Assembly: GCA_947479475.1 (NCBI GenBank)
Contig: CANJZW010000058.1
Location: 1 to 32,077, forward strand
Length of the DNA stretch: 32,077 nucleotides
From: Chthoniobacteraceae bacterium
Lineage (GTDB): Bacteria; Verrucomicrobiota; Verrucomicrobiia; Chthoniobacterales; Chthoniobacteraceae
Reading direction: 5' to 3'
In this document: positions 23,930 to 31,913 of the stretch, piece by piece
Layout of the letters: each line of letters opens with the position of its first letter
How positions within the stretch are numbered: position 1 is the stretch's first letter
Notes under the pieces: generated by a model
Told to the model about the DNA's origin: nothing
Database searches by the model: none
Seen by the model: only the letters and a program-made list of their open reading frames with translations
Position numbers and translations under genes: made by a program

Positions 23930-24955
23930 ATGAACTCAAGATCGTACTATGTGCGGCTTTTGCAGATGACCCTCCTTGCTGTGGCGCTATTTTGGGCGCC
24001 GGCGAAAGGGCAGGCGCAACAGGCGCAACAAGCAGGGGCGGCTTTTCCCGAGTTTGAAAACGAGTTTTTCAACGACTTCACGTCATCCGCGTCCAGTGCG
24101 CAGAAAATTGAAATCACAAGAAACCTGCGACTTGGCTCTGAAAGCAGCCAGATCCACACGATGATCGTGGTCATCCGCAAAATGGCGGACTACCCGTCGA
24201 TGCCGCAGGAGGCGCTCGCGCTAGCCTCTCGTTTGGCTCAGGAACGCAAGATCGGAAGCCAGAAAACCCACCAAGGAATCCTCGCTCTCTTCTGCTTGGA
24301 GGATCACAAATTTGCGGTCGCAAAATCCAACAACCTGCCTCAATCCCTCTCCGACAGCGTAAAAGACGCCCTCTCCACGCGGATGCGCAATAAATTTAAA
24401 GAAGGGCAATTCGGACAGGGTTTAGTGTACGCGGCCGAGGACATCGCCAGTTCCCTTCCCAAAGCAAAAGCCGCGGGAGTTCCCGCAAAACCACAGGCTG
24501 TGCTAAAACCCGCCGCAGGCCACCCCGCGGCTCAGGCGCCCCCAGGAGCCGAAACATCCAGCCTGCTGGACAAACTGCCTTCCAAGGCCAGCGAAATTGG
24601 TTTGGGCACCATCCTTCTGACTGTTTTTGGGGGCATCGCCATCTGCTCCCTTCTTAGCCGCTTATTCTCGGGCGGGGGCGGGGGTGGGGGTGGCGGTTTC
24701 GGATCCGGAGGCGGATCGGGATTGGGAGGCATGCTCGGGGGGCTTCTGGGCGGCGGACTTCTGGGCTACTGGCTGGGAAACTCCTCCTCCTCTGGCGGCC
24801 TCTTCGGCTCGCATTCTGATTCCGGCAATTCCTCCGCTGGGGACAATGAGGAATCACGCCCCTCAGATTCCGGCGGATTTGACAGCTTTGGCGGCGGAGA
24901 CTTCGGGGGTGGAGGCGATAGCGGCGGCGGCGGCGGTTCGGAAGGAGATTTCTAA
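23930..24955 (+). CDS. TPM-domain (TLP18.3/Psb32-like, YgcG-type) membrane protein with Gly-rich tail
   Basis: Protein of 341 residues: signal peptide (about 1-30), TPM domain (about 38-180), Ala/Pro linker, one membrane segment at about 223-243 (LGTILLTVFGGIAICSLL), then a long Gly/Ser-rich tail ending in GGSEGDF, as in YgcG-type proteins. The TPM domain would lie in the periplasm and the Gly-rich tail in the cytoplasm. Function is unknown for bacterial members; roles in membrane or respiratory-complex quality control have been proposed for related proteins. The Gly run at about 248-256 is encoded by an unbroken series of G-tracts (24670-24690). A palindromic operator-like site sits 30 bp upstream. 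Confidence 0.85.
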   Translation: MNSRSYYVRLLQMTLLAVALFWAPAKGQAQQAQQAGAAFPEFENEFFNDFTSSASSAQKIEITRNLRLGSESSQIHTMIVVIRKMADYPSMPQEALALASRLAQERKIGSQKTHQGILALFCLEDHKFAVAKSNNLPQSLSDSVKDALSTRMRNKFKEGQFGQGLVYAAEDIASSLPKAKAAGVPAKPQAVLKPAAGHPAAQAPPGAETSSLLDKLPSKASEIGLGTILLTVFGGIAICSLLSRLFSGGGGGGGGGFGSGGGSGLGGMLGGLLGGGLLGYWLGNSSSSGGLFGSHSDSGNSSAGDNEESRPSDSGGFDSFGGGDFGGGGDSGGGGGSEGDF

Positions 24956-24995
24956 CGCCCGCGAGTCACACCCTGCGTGTCTGTGGGGCGCTGTG

Positions 24996-25021
24996 GGCTC
25001 AGGGGGGGGCGCCCGGGAGCC
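24996..25021. terminator. Weak hairpin between convergent genes
   Basis: GGCTC (24996-25000) and GAGCC (25017-25021) can pair across a G/C-rich loop containing GGGCGCCC. It lies between the convergent stops of the TPM gene and the small lipoprotein gene. No clear T-run follows on either strand, so terminator function is only suggested by position. Confidence 0.3.
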
Positions 25022-25029
25022 TTCTAAAC

Positions 25030-25473
25030 TCACTCTCCAAGCCGCTGCACGCGCTGCACGCGGTCGTTTTCGTCGTACGTCACCTCGTACGAAAGTTTTT
25101 TACCGCTGAACATCGCCTCCGCGGGAGTGCCAGCGATCTCCCAAACTCCTCCGGTTGCCACGTCCAGTGTGCCATGGGCGAAGGCCCGCCCGATCTTCGC
25201 CTCCTTGCTGTAGCCCTGGGTGAAGCTAAAAAGATCCACCCGCTTGAGCCCTACCAAACGACTCGTCATGGGTTGCCCCAATTCCGCAATAATTTCGCGG
25301 CGCTTGGTTCCGGCCGTCAGGACGGACAGATCGCGTTGATCAGGTTGATCCGCTGCCATGAACACAGAGCAACCGCCCAGAAAGAGCGCACCAATAAGCC
25401 CCGCCAATTTGAGAAGATTGACTGGAGAGGGGCGCATCAAAACGCGGACCACCTTGCTAGGATTGGTTTGCAT
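25030..25473 (-). CDS. Small lipoprotein, SmpA/BamE-like
   Basis: Lipoprotein with lipobox LFLGGC. The start is placed at ATG 25473 (MQTNPSKVV); an ATG at 25437 (MRPSPVNLLKLAGLIGALFL) gives a more compact signal, and the frame continues upstream without a better start. The mature part, about 120 residues, has LTAGTKRREIIAELGQPMTS, the beta-turn-helix motif of SmpA/OmlA (BamE-like) folds, followed by VDLFSFTQGY and a final strand VTYDENDRVQRVQRL. Members of this fold are outer-membrane lipoproteins; whether this one belongs to the BAM complex cannot be told. There is no obvious operon partner: the DUF2293 gene upstream ends about 97 bp before. Confidence 0.75.
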   Translation of the reverse strand: MQTNPSKVVRVLMRPSPVNLLKLAGLIGALFLGGCSVFMAADQPDQRDLSVLTAGTKRREIIAELGQPMTSRLVGLKRVDLFSFTQGYSKEAKIGRAFAHGTLDVATGGVWEIAGTPAEAMFSGKKLSYEVTYDENDRVQRVQRLGE

Positions 25474-25569
25474 GGAGGGAAGAATACACGACGCGTCCCC
25501 GAGCTTGCGAGTGAACACGTCGCAGTCCCTATTGTAACCCAAAGCCAAAAAGGAGCAACCCCGCGGATT

Positions 25570-26331
25570 TTACGCGCCGCCTGAGCGCAGCGCCTTGCGA
25601 ATCAGGCAATTCTCCGCAGACACAGCCTCCCCCCTCCGATACCTTTGCAGAAGCGTCCGAGTGCGCTCAGCCAACATGCGGCGAACCTCCCTGCGCGCCC
25701 CCTTCTCCCTCGGGATTTTCATATGGTCGTACTCCGTGGTCGCGTGCCGAAACCAGGCGATCGCGGCGGCCTCGGCCCGCCTCTCGATCGGAATGCGTTC
25801 GGTGCGAGCCACGGTACCGCTTCCCACGGGGACGGCATGCGCGCTGATCGCCCCTGCCAATTCCAGACCGAGTTCCGCAAAAGCGGGTGAGAAAGCCAAA
25901 AAACGCGCGACTTCCAGGGTGAATTCCCCCGCGTACTCCTCCTGTTCCACCGCCCTCTTTTTCCGGGCGGCCTCCAGCTTGCGCGTGTACCCAGGGTCCG
26001 CGCGCTCGACCAGAAGCGTTTGGCGAATGGACTCGATCACCTCTGCCGGAGCCCAAAGACCGCGTGAGAAAAACTTGTTCCCCCGTTTTTCCTGCACCGT
26101 CCAAGTCGCCCCCGCTTTTTTCACACGCCCCGTCAATCCCGCGTCACCGGGGGGCAAAAGCGCCCAGCCTTCGGGAACTGCTAAAATTTCTCCTGTGGAG
26201 AGCCGGACGGTTCCTTCTCTGGGACCGGGGGCGGAAATACGTGTGAGAGTTGGCACCGACCGGAGGTAACGCCTCTCAGCCTTTCTGCCAAGTCCGGAGC
26301 GTGTATCAGACTCTGGAATGTTCGGCGGCAC
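25570..26331 (-). CDS. DUF2293 domain protein
   Basis: Protein of 253 residues, no signal peptide. The C-terminal region (about 165-235) fits DUF2293: RRAEAAAIAWFRHATTEYDH, then GARREVRRMLAERT and LLQRYRRGEA. The N-terminal part has a short basic region and a central charged segment (RKKRAVEQEEYAGEFTLEVA). Function unknown. The GTG start overlaps the end of the LacI-type gene by 26 bp, so translation is probably coupled. Whether the two act together is not known. Confidence 0.8.
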   Translation of the reverse strand: MPPNIPESDTRSGLGRKAERRYLRSVPTLTRISAPGPREGTVRLSTGEILAVPEGWALLPPGDAGLTGRVKKAGATWTVQEKRGNKFFSRGLWAPAEVIESIRQTLLVERADPGYTRKLEAARKKRAVEQEEYAGEFTLEVARFLAFSPAFAELGLELAGAISAHAVPVGSGTVARTERIPIERRAEAAAIAWFRHATTEYDHMKIPREKGARREVRRMLAERTRTLLQRYRRGEAVSAENCLIRKALRSGGA

Positions 26332-27370
26332 CCCGCCTGCAAACCGTCTCTCCCATGACCCACTGGCTGGTAACCTGGGTGGCGATGGCCCTTTCGGGGA
26401 CTCCCTGCTGCCCGTTGTGAATCATCGAAACCAAGAGATCCACCGCAGCCTCCCCCACGAGGTCGTTGCGCTGATCCATCCCAGCCCAGTGCGAACGCTG
26501 CGAGCGCCACTCGTACTGAATAAGGCCGATCTCCTCTGGCACCTTCACCTGACAGCGCGCCAGCCACCGCTCCACCTCGTGATACAAGGTGAACAAAACA
26601 TCCGGACGGGTCTCTTTGAGCCAACGGGAAAACACGCCCAACTCCCGGCGCGCCTCTGCGATTTGTGTAAAGGGGGGCAGCGGATCCTTTCCCCACCGGA
26701 ACCGCTGTTGACCAATCAAATACCCCGCGGTGAACCGACCGTCGATGAGCGCGTCGATGACAGGATCCAGCACCAGCGCGGGACGCCTGTACCCTAGCGC
26801 CCACGCCTGTTCGTACGCCTTCAGTGCGAGGCTGTATTGATCCGAACCCGCAAAGGATAGCTCCGGAGAACGCACGCGCACCCCGGTGACAACGGCAGGA
26901 AACTCCGCCCACACCGCCCGCATCCTTTCGGGAAGCTCGTTGGAACGCAACAACCCGACCACCAGGCCACCGCGGATCCCGCGTGCCCGCAGAATGCCGG
27001 CGAGGCGCTTGCCGCTAATGGTCGGGTCGTGCAGCCAAAACTCGTCCAACCCGTAGCCAAGCTCGGCGGCGCGTTTTCGCGCGCCCGCAACGTACACGGG
27101 AACGGTGGGATGGGTCCGAAAGGCGCCACGGTCCTCGTTGGCATTGAGGAGGGCGAGAGTCGCCTCGAAGCGGGCCGACCCGGTCCGGCGCAGTTCCGCC
27201 ATGAGACAACCCACCGCCGCATTGCGACGGTAGCCGATCGCATTAGCCGCGGCCTCCACCTCCTCGCGGGTCGCGTTGGAGATGCGGGGACTGCCCCGCA
27301 GAGCAAGGCTCACCGTGTTTTTAGAAACCCCGGCCGCCGCCGCCACCTGAGCCATAGAAGGACGCCGCAT
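26306..27370 (-). CDS. LacI/GalR-family transcriptional regulator
   Basis: Regulator of about 354 residues from ATG 27370 (MRRPSMAQVAAAAGVSKNTV); the longer frame adds 12 unlikely residues. The N-terminal LacI HTH occupies about 1-50 (VSKNTVSLALRGSPRIS and the hinge region after IGYRRN). Residues about 60-335 form the periplasmic-binding-protein-like effector domain (LNANEDRGAFRTHPTVPVYV, YGLDEFWLHDP, GGLVVGLL, RRPALVLDP). It is divergent from xylA with 114 bp between starts, so it most likely represses xylA and itself in response to a sugar. No clear LacI-type palindrome was found there. Confidence 0.88.
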   Translation of the reverse strand: MRRPSMAQVAAAAGVSKNTVSLALRGSPRISNATREEVEAAANAIGYRRNAAVGCLMAELRRTGSARFEATLALLNANEDRGAFRTHPTVPVYVAGARKRAAELGYGLDEFWLHDPTISGKRLAGILRARGIRGGLVVGLLRSNELPERMRAVWAEFPAVVTGVRVRSPELSFAGSDQYSLALKAYEQAWALGYRRPALVLDPVIDALIDGRFTAGYLIGQQRFRWGKDPLPPFTQIAEARRELGVFSRWLKETRPDVLFTLYHEVERWLARCQVKVPEEIGLIQYEWRSQRSHWAGMDQRNDLVGEAAVDLLVSMIHNGQQGVPERAIATQVTSQWVMGETVCRRGAAEHSRV

Positions 27371-27484
27371 CCATGTATTACTGTCAAACAAACCGCAAGC
27401 ATGCAACTCCGCAACGGGCTCCTAAATTAGAAACTCCTACCTTACCCGGCAGAGAACTCCTCAACACCGATTATCCAAACCTTT

Positions 27485-28798
27485 ATGAGTCACTTCCCAG
27501 AAATCCCAGTTATTCGTTACGAAGGAACCTCCAGCGACAATCCCCTGGCCTTCCGCCATTACAACGCTGCTGAAAAAGTGGGCGACAAAACCATGGCGGA
27601 GCACCTCCGTTTTGCCGCCGCGTACTGGCACGTCATGCGCAACGGGCTCTCCGATCCTTTCGGCGCGCCAACGGCCCTCATGCCTTGGGACGATGGTTCC
27701 GACTCTCTTTCCAACGCCCTCAAGCGCGTGCCCGTCTTTTTCGAGTTTCTCGAAAAAACGACTATTCCTTTTTACTGCTTTCACGACCGCGATATCGCAC
27801 CCGAAGGCGCCTCTTTGAGCGAGACGCACAAGAACCTCGATGCGGTTGTTTCTGCCTTTGAAACGCATCAGAAACAGACTGGCAAAAAACTGCTTTGGGG
27901 CACGGCCTGCCTCTTCGCCCATCCGCGGTATGCCCACGGCGCCGGCACGTCCCCCTCGGCCGACGTGTTCGCCTACGCGGCCTCGCAAGTCAAACATGCG
28001 CTCGAAGCCACTCACCGTCTGGGCGGCGAAGGGTACGTTTTCTGGGGAGGGCGCGAAGGGTACGCCACTCTGCTAAACACCAATATGAAGCGTGAACTCG
28101 ACCACCTCGCCACACTGCTCCACATGGCGGTGGATCACGCCAAGAAGATCGGCTTTACGGGACAGTTTTACATCGAACCCAAACCCCGCGAACCCTCCAC
28201 GCACCAGTACGATTCAGACGCGGCGGCCTGCTTGAATTTTTTGCGCGAATACGACTTGCTCGGGCACTTCAAGCTGAACCTTGAAACCAACCACGCCACC
28301 CTCGCCGGCCACTCCATGGAACATGAAATGGAAGTCGCCATCGCCGCAAACGCCCTTGGTTCGGTCGACGCCAACCGCGGCGACACCCTTCTGGGCTGGG
28401 ACACGGACCAGTTCCCAAGCGACCTTTATTTGACCACCAACATCATGCTGCGCATTCTCAAAATGGGCGGCCTCACCACGGGGGGACTCAATTTTGACGC
28501 CAAGCGCCGCCGAGAGTCCCACGAAACCTCCGACCTCTTCCACGCCCACGTCGGCGGAATGGACGCCTTCGCCTACGGTTTGAAGGCGGCTCACCGCGTC
28601 CTCGAAAGCGGAAAAATCAACAGGTTCGTCGCCCAGCGTTACTCCAGTTTCGACTCCGGCATCGGCGCGAAAATCGAGTCCCGCGCCACCTCTCTGGACG
28701 AACTCGACGGGTATGCCCACGGCATTCAACCGCCCGTTCTCCAAAGCGGCCGGCAGGAAATGCTCGAAAACCTCTTCAACGCACAAATCTTCGGCTAA
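27485..28798 (+). CDS. xylA: Xylose isomerase
   Basis: Cytosolic metal-dependent aldose-ketose isomerase, D-xylose to D-xylulose, 437 residues, the usual length. Active-site residues are all present: His100 and Asp103 in FHDRD, GGRE at 188-191, Glu231 and Lys233 in EPKP, Glu267 and His270 in NLETNH, Asp295 in GSVDAN, Asp306 and Asp308 in WDTDQFP, and Asp338 in GLNFDAK. The spacing matches E. coli XylA offset by one. It diverges from the LacI-type regulator and is followed by a good hairpin terminator. No xylulokinase gene is in the window. Confidence 0.97.
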   Translation: MSHFPEIPVIRYEGTSSDNPLAFRHYNAAEKVGDKTMAEHLRFAAAYWHVMRNGLSDPFGAPTALMPWDDGSDSLSNALKRVPVFFEFLEKTTIPFYCFHDRDIAPEGASLSETHKNLDAVVSAFETHQKQTGKKLLWGTACLFAHPRYAHGAGTSPSADVFAYAASQVKHALEATHRLGGEGYVFWGGREGYATLLNTNMKRELDHLATLLHMAVDHAKKIGFTGQFYIEPKPREPSTHQYDSDAAACLNFLREYDLLGHFKLNLETNHATLAGHSMEHEMEVAIAANALGSVDANRGDTLLGWDTDQFPSDLYLTTNIMLRILKMGGLTTGGLNFDAKRRRESHETSDLFHAHVGGMDAFAYGLKAAHRVLESGKINRFVAQRYSSFDSGIGAKIESRATSLDELDGYAHGIQPPVLQSGRQEMLENLFNAQIFG

Positions 28799-28823
28799 CC
28801 GCCCGGAAAACTCTCCAGAGAAC

Positions 28824-28855
28824 AAAAGCGATCGGCAATGCGCCGGTCGCTTTTT
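28824..28855 (+). terminator. Rho-independent terminator after xylA
   Basis: AAAAGCGATCGGC (28824-28836), loop AATGC, then GCCGGTCGCTTTT (28842-28854) pair over 13 bp with one G-U wobble and run into T residues. It begins 26 bp after the xylA stop. The A/T symmetry would let it work in both directions. Confidence 0.85.
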
Positions 28856-28865
28856 GTGTTTTCAG

Positions 28866-28896
28866 CCCCCCCCCCAGAACAGTCCCCCCCCAGAAC
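28866..28896. repeat. Poly-C tracts with AGAAC repeats
   Basis: A C10 tract (28866-28875) followed by AGAACAGT and a C8 tract (28884-28891) followed by AGAAC. The second unit repeats the first. Such tracts vary in length in cultures and are error-prone in sequencing. They lie between the convergent xylA and secreted-protein genes. Confidence 0.7.
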
Positions 28897-28983
28897 CCGC
28901 GTGTTGCGCGAGGTTCGAGACTGCAAACGAGATCGGCGCCATTCTTTACCGAAGCGCGACGCGGCACAAAAAGTCCGCTGAGG

Positions 28984-29694
28984 TTACTTTCTCCAACGCC
29001 CCGAACGCTCGGCCAGCGCCGGAAGTTCTTCCGTGCGGTACTGGGTTTTACCCTCCGCGCCCCACATCGGCACCCCCGTGGCTCGCAGGAAATGCGCATT
29101 CATACTTTCACCCGTATGACAGCCCCAACTGCGCACATACGCATCCTTCGAAAACATGCCCGGACGCAGCTTTGGCAGATCATTTTCGTGCAGCCAAACC
29201 TTGGAGCAGCTGTCGATGGCGTTGGAGTAGTCAAACATCCAGCAGGCTTTGTTTGAGTGCCCAAAGTACTCCAGGTCCGCAATCTTCACCTTTTCACGGT
29301 CCCTGCCTTTGTTCAAATAATCAAGCAGCTCGGACGTCTTCGAAAAATAAATGCGCCGGACATGATACGCATCACGGACGGAGTCGATGAGTTTTACCAG
29401 GTCTTTTTTTTCTTCCTTCGCCCGACGCAAATAAGCCGGTTTGTAGACCAACCAAGTGATCTGTGCCGCCGAGTCCGTCTCGCGGATTTGCTGAATCCGA
29501 ATGCGGGCGGCGCGCACAAAGTTCATCCACCATTTGTCGTGCGGTTGGCTCTTGTACTGCTCCCATTGGGAAAGGGAAACGCCCCCGGAAATAATAATAA
29601 TCTCGGGCTCCGAAGCCGCCTGCAGCGGCGCTGCGATGGCGAATAGTCCGCCAAGAATAAAAAACATTCGGCGCATAGAATTCAGCGAAGCCAT
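28984..29694 (-). CDS. Secreted protein with possible caspase-like (clan CD) His/Cys pair
   Basis: No family recognised with certainty. ATG 29694 (or 29676) gives a signal peptide ending near APLQAAS. The mature protein is about 205 residues. It begins with strand EIIIISGG and a basic helical region, then shows two blocks like clan CD peptidases: a hydrophobic strand followed by His in KIADLEYFGHSN (His146 from 29694), and another strand followed by Cys in YVRSWGCHTGESMNAHFLRA (Cys192). The spacing of 46 residues is plausible for a caspase/CPD-like catalytic pair, although the usual HG is HS here. It is 22 bp downstream of the SDR gene on the same strand, so they may be co-transcribed. The peptidase idea is inference. 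Confidence 0.6.
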   Translation of the reverse strand: MASLNSMRRMFFILGGLFAIAAPLQAASEPEIIIISGGVSLSQWEQYKSQPHDKWWMNFVRAARIRIQQIRETDSAAQITWLVYKPAYLRRAKEEKKDLVKLIDSVRDAYHVRRIYFSKTSELLDYLNKGRDREKVKIADLEYFGHSNKACWMFDYSNAIDSCSKVWLHENDLPKLRPGMFSKDAYVRSWGCHTGESMNAHFLRATGVPMWGAEGKTQYRTEELPALAERSGRWRK

Positions 29695-29716
29695 AGAACG
29701 GAGGGCGTTCAACCGC

Positions 29717-30526
29717 TTAGATAGTCTGGCTTAGGTAGCCGCCATCCACGCGAATATCGGTTCCGGTGATAAAACTCGCGGCGGCGTGACTGGCTAGAAA
29801 GACACAGGCCCCCACGAGTTCCTGGGCCTCGCCAAACCGCTTCATGGGAGTGTGCCCCCAGATTGCCTGAGTTCGTGCGGAGGGTGAACCGTCGGGCTGA
29901 AACAGAAGGGTGCGATTTTGTTCAGCGGGGAAAAAACCGGGGGTGATGGAATTAACGCGCACTCCCTTCACCGCCCACTCCCGCGCGAGGAATTGCGTTA
30001 GATTAAGCACCGCCGCCTTTGCCGATGAATAAGCAACAACCCGAGAAAGAGGAAGATGCGCGGAAACACTAGCGATATTGATAATACTCCCCCTGCCACG
30101 CGCACACATGCCGGGACCGAAAACCTGGCAAGGCAGCAACGCGCCGCCCACAAGGTTGAGGTCAAAGGCGGAAACCCAGTCCTGGATTTCGATTTTCTCA
30201 ATCGGTAAGGCGTCCGTGACCGTCACTTTTGGATCATTTCCTCCGGCCGCATTAACCAGGATCGTCGGCGCTCCCAATTCAGACGTCACCTTTTCCAAAG
30301 CCGCCTCCAAAGAGGCGCGTTCAGAGGCATTGGCTTCCGCAAAAATGGCACGCCCCCCAGCCGCCCGGATGGCCGCCACGCGCGCCTCCCCCCGTTCGGC
30401 ATTTCGACCCAAAACCGCCACCCTTGCACCCGCTGCGGCGAGGCCTTCTGCAAGAGCCCCGCCCAAAACCCCAGTGCCTCCAAGAACAACGGCAACGTCT
30501 CCAGACAAATCAAAAAGTGTACTCAT
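29717..30526 (-). CDS. SDR-family oxidoreductase, UxuB-like D-mannonate oxidoreductase
   Basis: Short-chain dehydrogenase of 269 residues. The NAD(P) motif GGTGVLGGA is at 16-24, NAAGGND at 92-98, active-site Ser at about 153-155 in NIASVSA, and Tyr166-x3-Lys170 in YSSAKAA. GFFPAEQNRTLLF and HTPMKRFGE in the C-terminal part are characteristic of the SDR-type mannonate oxidoreductase (fructuronate reductase) group, which interconverts D-fructuronate and D-mannonate in hexuronate breakdown. It is not the classical polyol-dehydrogenase-type UxuB, so no symbol is assigned. It lies near xylA and a LacI-type regulator, which suggests pentose and uronate use. The start is ATG 30526. Confidence 0.87.
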   Translation of the reverse strand: MSTLFDLSGDVAVVLGGTGVLGGALAEGLAAAGARVAVLGRNAERGEARVAAIRAAGGRAIFAEANASERASLEAALEKVTSELGAPTILVNAAGGNDPKVTVTDALPIEKIEIQDWVSAFDLNLVGGALLPCQVFGPGMCARGRGSIINIASVSAHLPLSRVVAYSSAKAAVLNLTQFLAREWAVKGVRVNSITPGFFPAEQNRTLLFQPDGSPSARTQAIWGHTPMKRFGEAQELVGACVFLASHAAASFITGTDIRVDGGYLSQTI

Positions 30527-30697
30527 GTTGGTAAGTTAGATAAACACCACTAGAGCAATATCTGCCGACCTCCAAGGCAAGAGTCTGTGAGCGGCATCGA
30601 AAGCGCCCAAGTATTTCCACAGGCCACGAACCTCTTTCACCTCGTGCCCTGGTCAAGAGTCGCCAAAACACCATCCGTGGACTTAAAAGGAAGGATC

Positions 30698-31756
30698 GTG
30701 TTTGACGTGGCAATTATCGGAGGTGGACCCGCGGGGGCCTCATGTGCGGCATTTCTCGCCTCGGGGGGACTGCGCGTTTTGCTGCTGGAACGCTCCATTT
30801 TTCCCAGGGAGAAAGTCTGCGGCGACTGCCTGAACCCTCTCGCTTGGGGTGTACTGGATCAACTTAGGCTCCGCGAAAAGGTACTCGCCTGCACACACTC
30901 GGTGCTGGAGGGGGTGCGTTTTTTGGGAATCGACGGCACCTGTGTGCGCGTCCCTCTCCCCCAAGGCACCACCCCTGAGCTCGGTTTGACCCGTGCCCGC
31001 CTCGATCAGGTCCTGCTCGAGCATGCAGGGAGTTGCGGCGTCGAAATTTACGAGGACGCTACGCTGAAGTCTCTTGAGCGCCTTCCCCACGGCTGGCGCC
31101 TGCAGAGTGGGGCCGGCGTCTTTGAAGCCAGCCAGATCGTTGCCGCCGATGGCCGCAATTCAACGGTGGCGCGCCTCTTGGGTCACATGCCCCCGCCTCT
31201 GCCCATGGAACGCATCGCGGTGCAAACCCATCTGCCCAGTCCCGCGGGCCTGGAGAACGACGTCCTCCTCCAATTTGTCAAAGAGGGCTACGCAGGCCTC
31301 GCTCCGGTCGGTGGCAACACGGCCAACCTCTGCCTCGTGTGCCGCCCTAGCGATCTCCAGAGCATCAAACACTGGGCCTCCCGGCGGTTCGCCCTTTCCT
31401 CAGAACAAACGTGGAGAAGTATCACCCCGCTGCGGCGAGCGCCTCTACCAGCCACCGGGGATCGACTCTGGTTCACGGGAGACTCCGCCCGAGTTGTCGA
31501 GCCCTTCACGGGAGAGGGCATCGCCTACGCGCTGCGGACGGGTGCGCTGTGCGCGGAAGCTCTTTTGGCGGGAAACCCAGAACAATACGAAGCCGAGCAC
31601 GCCGCCTTGTACCGGGGCAGGCTCTGGGTCAACCAGCTCGCGCGATGGGCGTGTTTACACCCCAAGGCCGGCTCCGCCCTCGTGCAGGCCGGTCGCTTCT
31701 TCCCCAGTATCTTCAGCCTTCTAACCCAAAAAGTCGTCGCAAAAACACCCGTCTAG
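30698..31756 (+). CDS. Geranylgeranyl-reductase-type FAD-dependent oxidoreductase
   Basis: Flavoprotein of about 352 residues. GTG 30698 is chosen because AGGAAGG (30688-30694) stands just before it and the Rossmann motif begins at once (FDVAIIGGGPAGASCAAFLA). The frame extends upstream to a GTG at 30587, but those 37 residues look non-conserved. Other marks are CGDCLNP near 45, GLTRARLDQVLLEHA, and GDSARVVEPFTGEGIAYALR, the second FAD-binding block of the GGR/PHBH class. Such enzymes reduce isoprenoid double bonds or hydroxylate aromatic or polyketide intermediates; which one applies is unclear. A 164-bp piece of its 3' part is repeated at 31914-32077. Confidence 0.85.
   Translation: MFDVAIIGGGPAGASCAAFLASGGLRVLLLERSIFPREKVCGDCLNPLAWGVLDQLRLREKVLACTHSVLEGVRFLGIDGTCVRVPLPQGTTPELGLTRARLDQVLLEHAGSCGVEIYEDATLKSLERLPHGWRLQSGAGVFEASQIVAADGRNSTVARLLGHMPPPLPMERIAVQTHLPSPAGLENDVLLQFVKEGYAGLAPVGGNTANLCLVCRPSDLQSIKHWASRRFALSSEQTWRSITPLRRAPLPATGDRLWFTGDSARVVEPFTGEGIAYALRTGALCAEALLAGNPEQYEAEHAALYRGRLWVNQLARWACLHPKAGSALVQAGRFFPSIFSLLTQKVVAKTPV
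31563..31726 (+). repeat. Direct repeat copy 1 (inside the flavoprotein gene)
   Basis: 164 bp inside the 3' part of the flavoprotein gene. It matches 31914-32077 with only two substitutions, at an offset of 351 bp. Confidence 0.95.
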
Positions 31757-31913
31757 CCTCTCCGGGCTCAGACATCCTGAAGTCACAGGAATTGAGATGA
31801 TCTGTTCCTGATCTCGCTCGGCTCTATCTACTTCTGTAACCTGGAGGAAAGAAGGGGGAATTGAGATCAGCAAGATTCCTTTTCCAACGATAGGGTTCAG
31901 GTAGACGTCAGAA
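31757..31913. other. Non-coding spacer between the two repeat copies
   Basis: 157 bp after the flavoprotein stop. It holds GGAATTGAGAT twice (31788-31798 and 31857-31867) and an inverted repeat CAGGAA (31786-31791) / TTCCTG (31805-31810) that may act as a weak terminator or a protein-binding site. No gene is seen. Confidence 0.5.

Noticed and set aside
25595-26269. Plus-strand ORF opposite the DUF2293 gene
   Set aside because: Shadow frame; the minus-strand frame has the DUF2293 pattern and a coupled start.
27371-27484. LacI-type operator between the regulator and xylA
   Set aside because: GCATGC and CTAAATTAG were noticed, but neither extends into the central-CG palindrome typical of LacI-family operators, so no operator is called.
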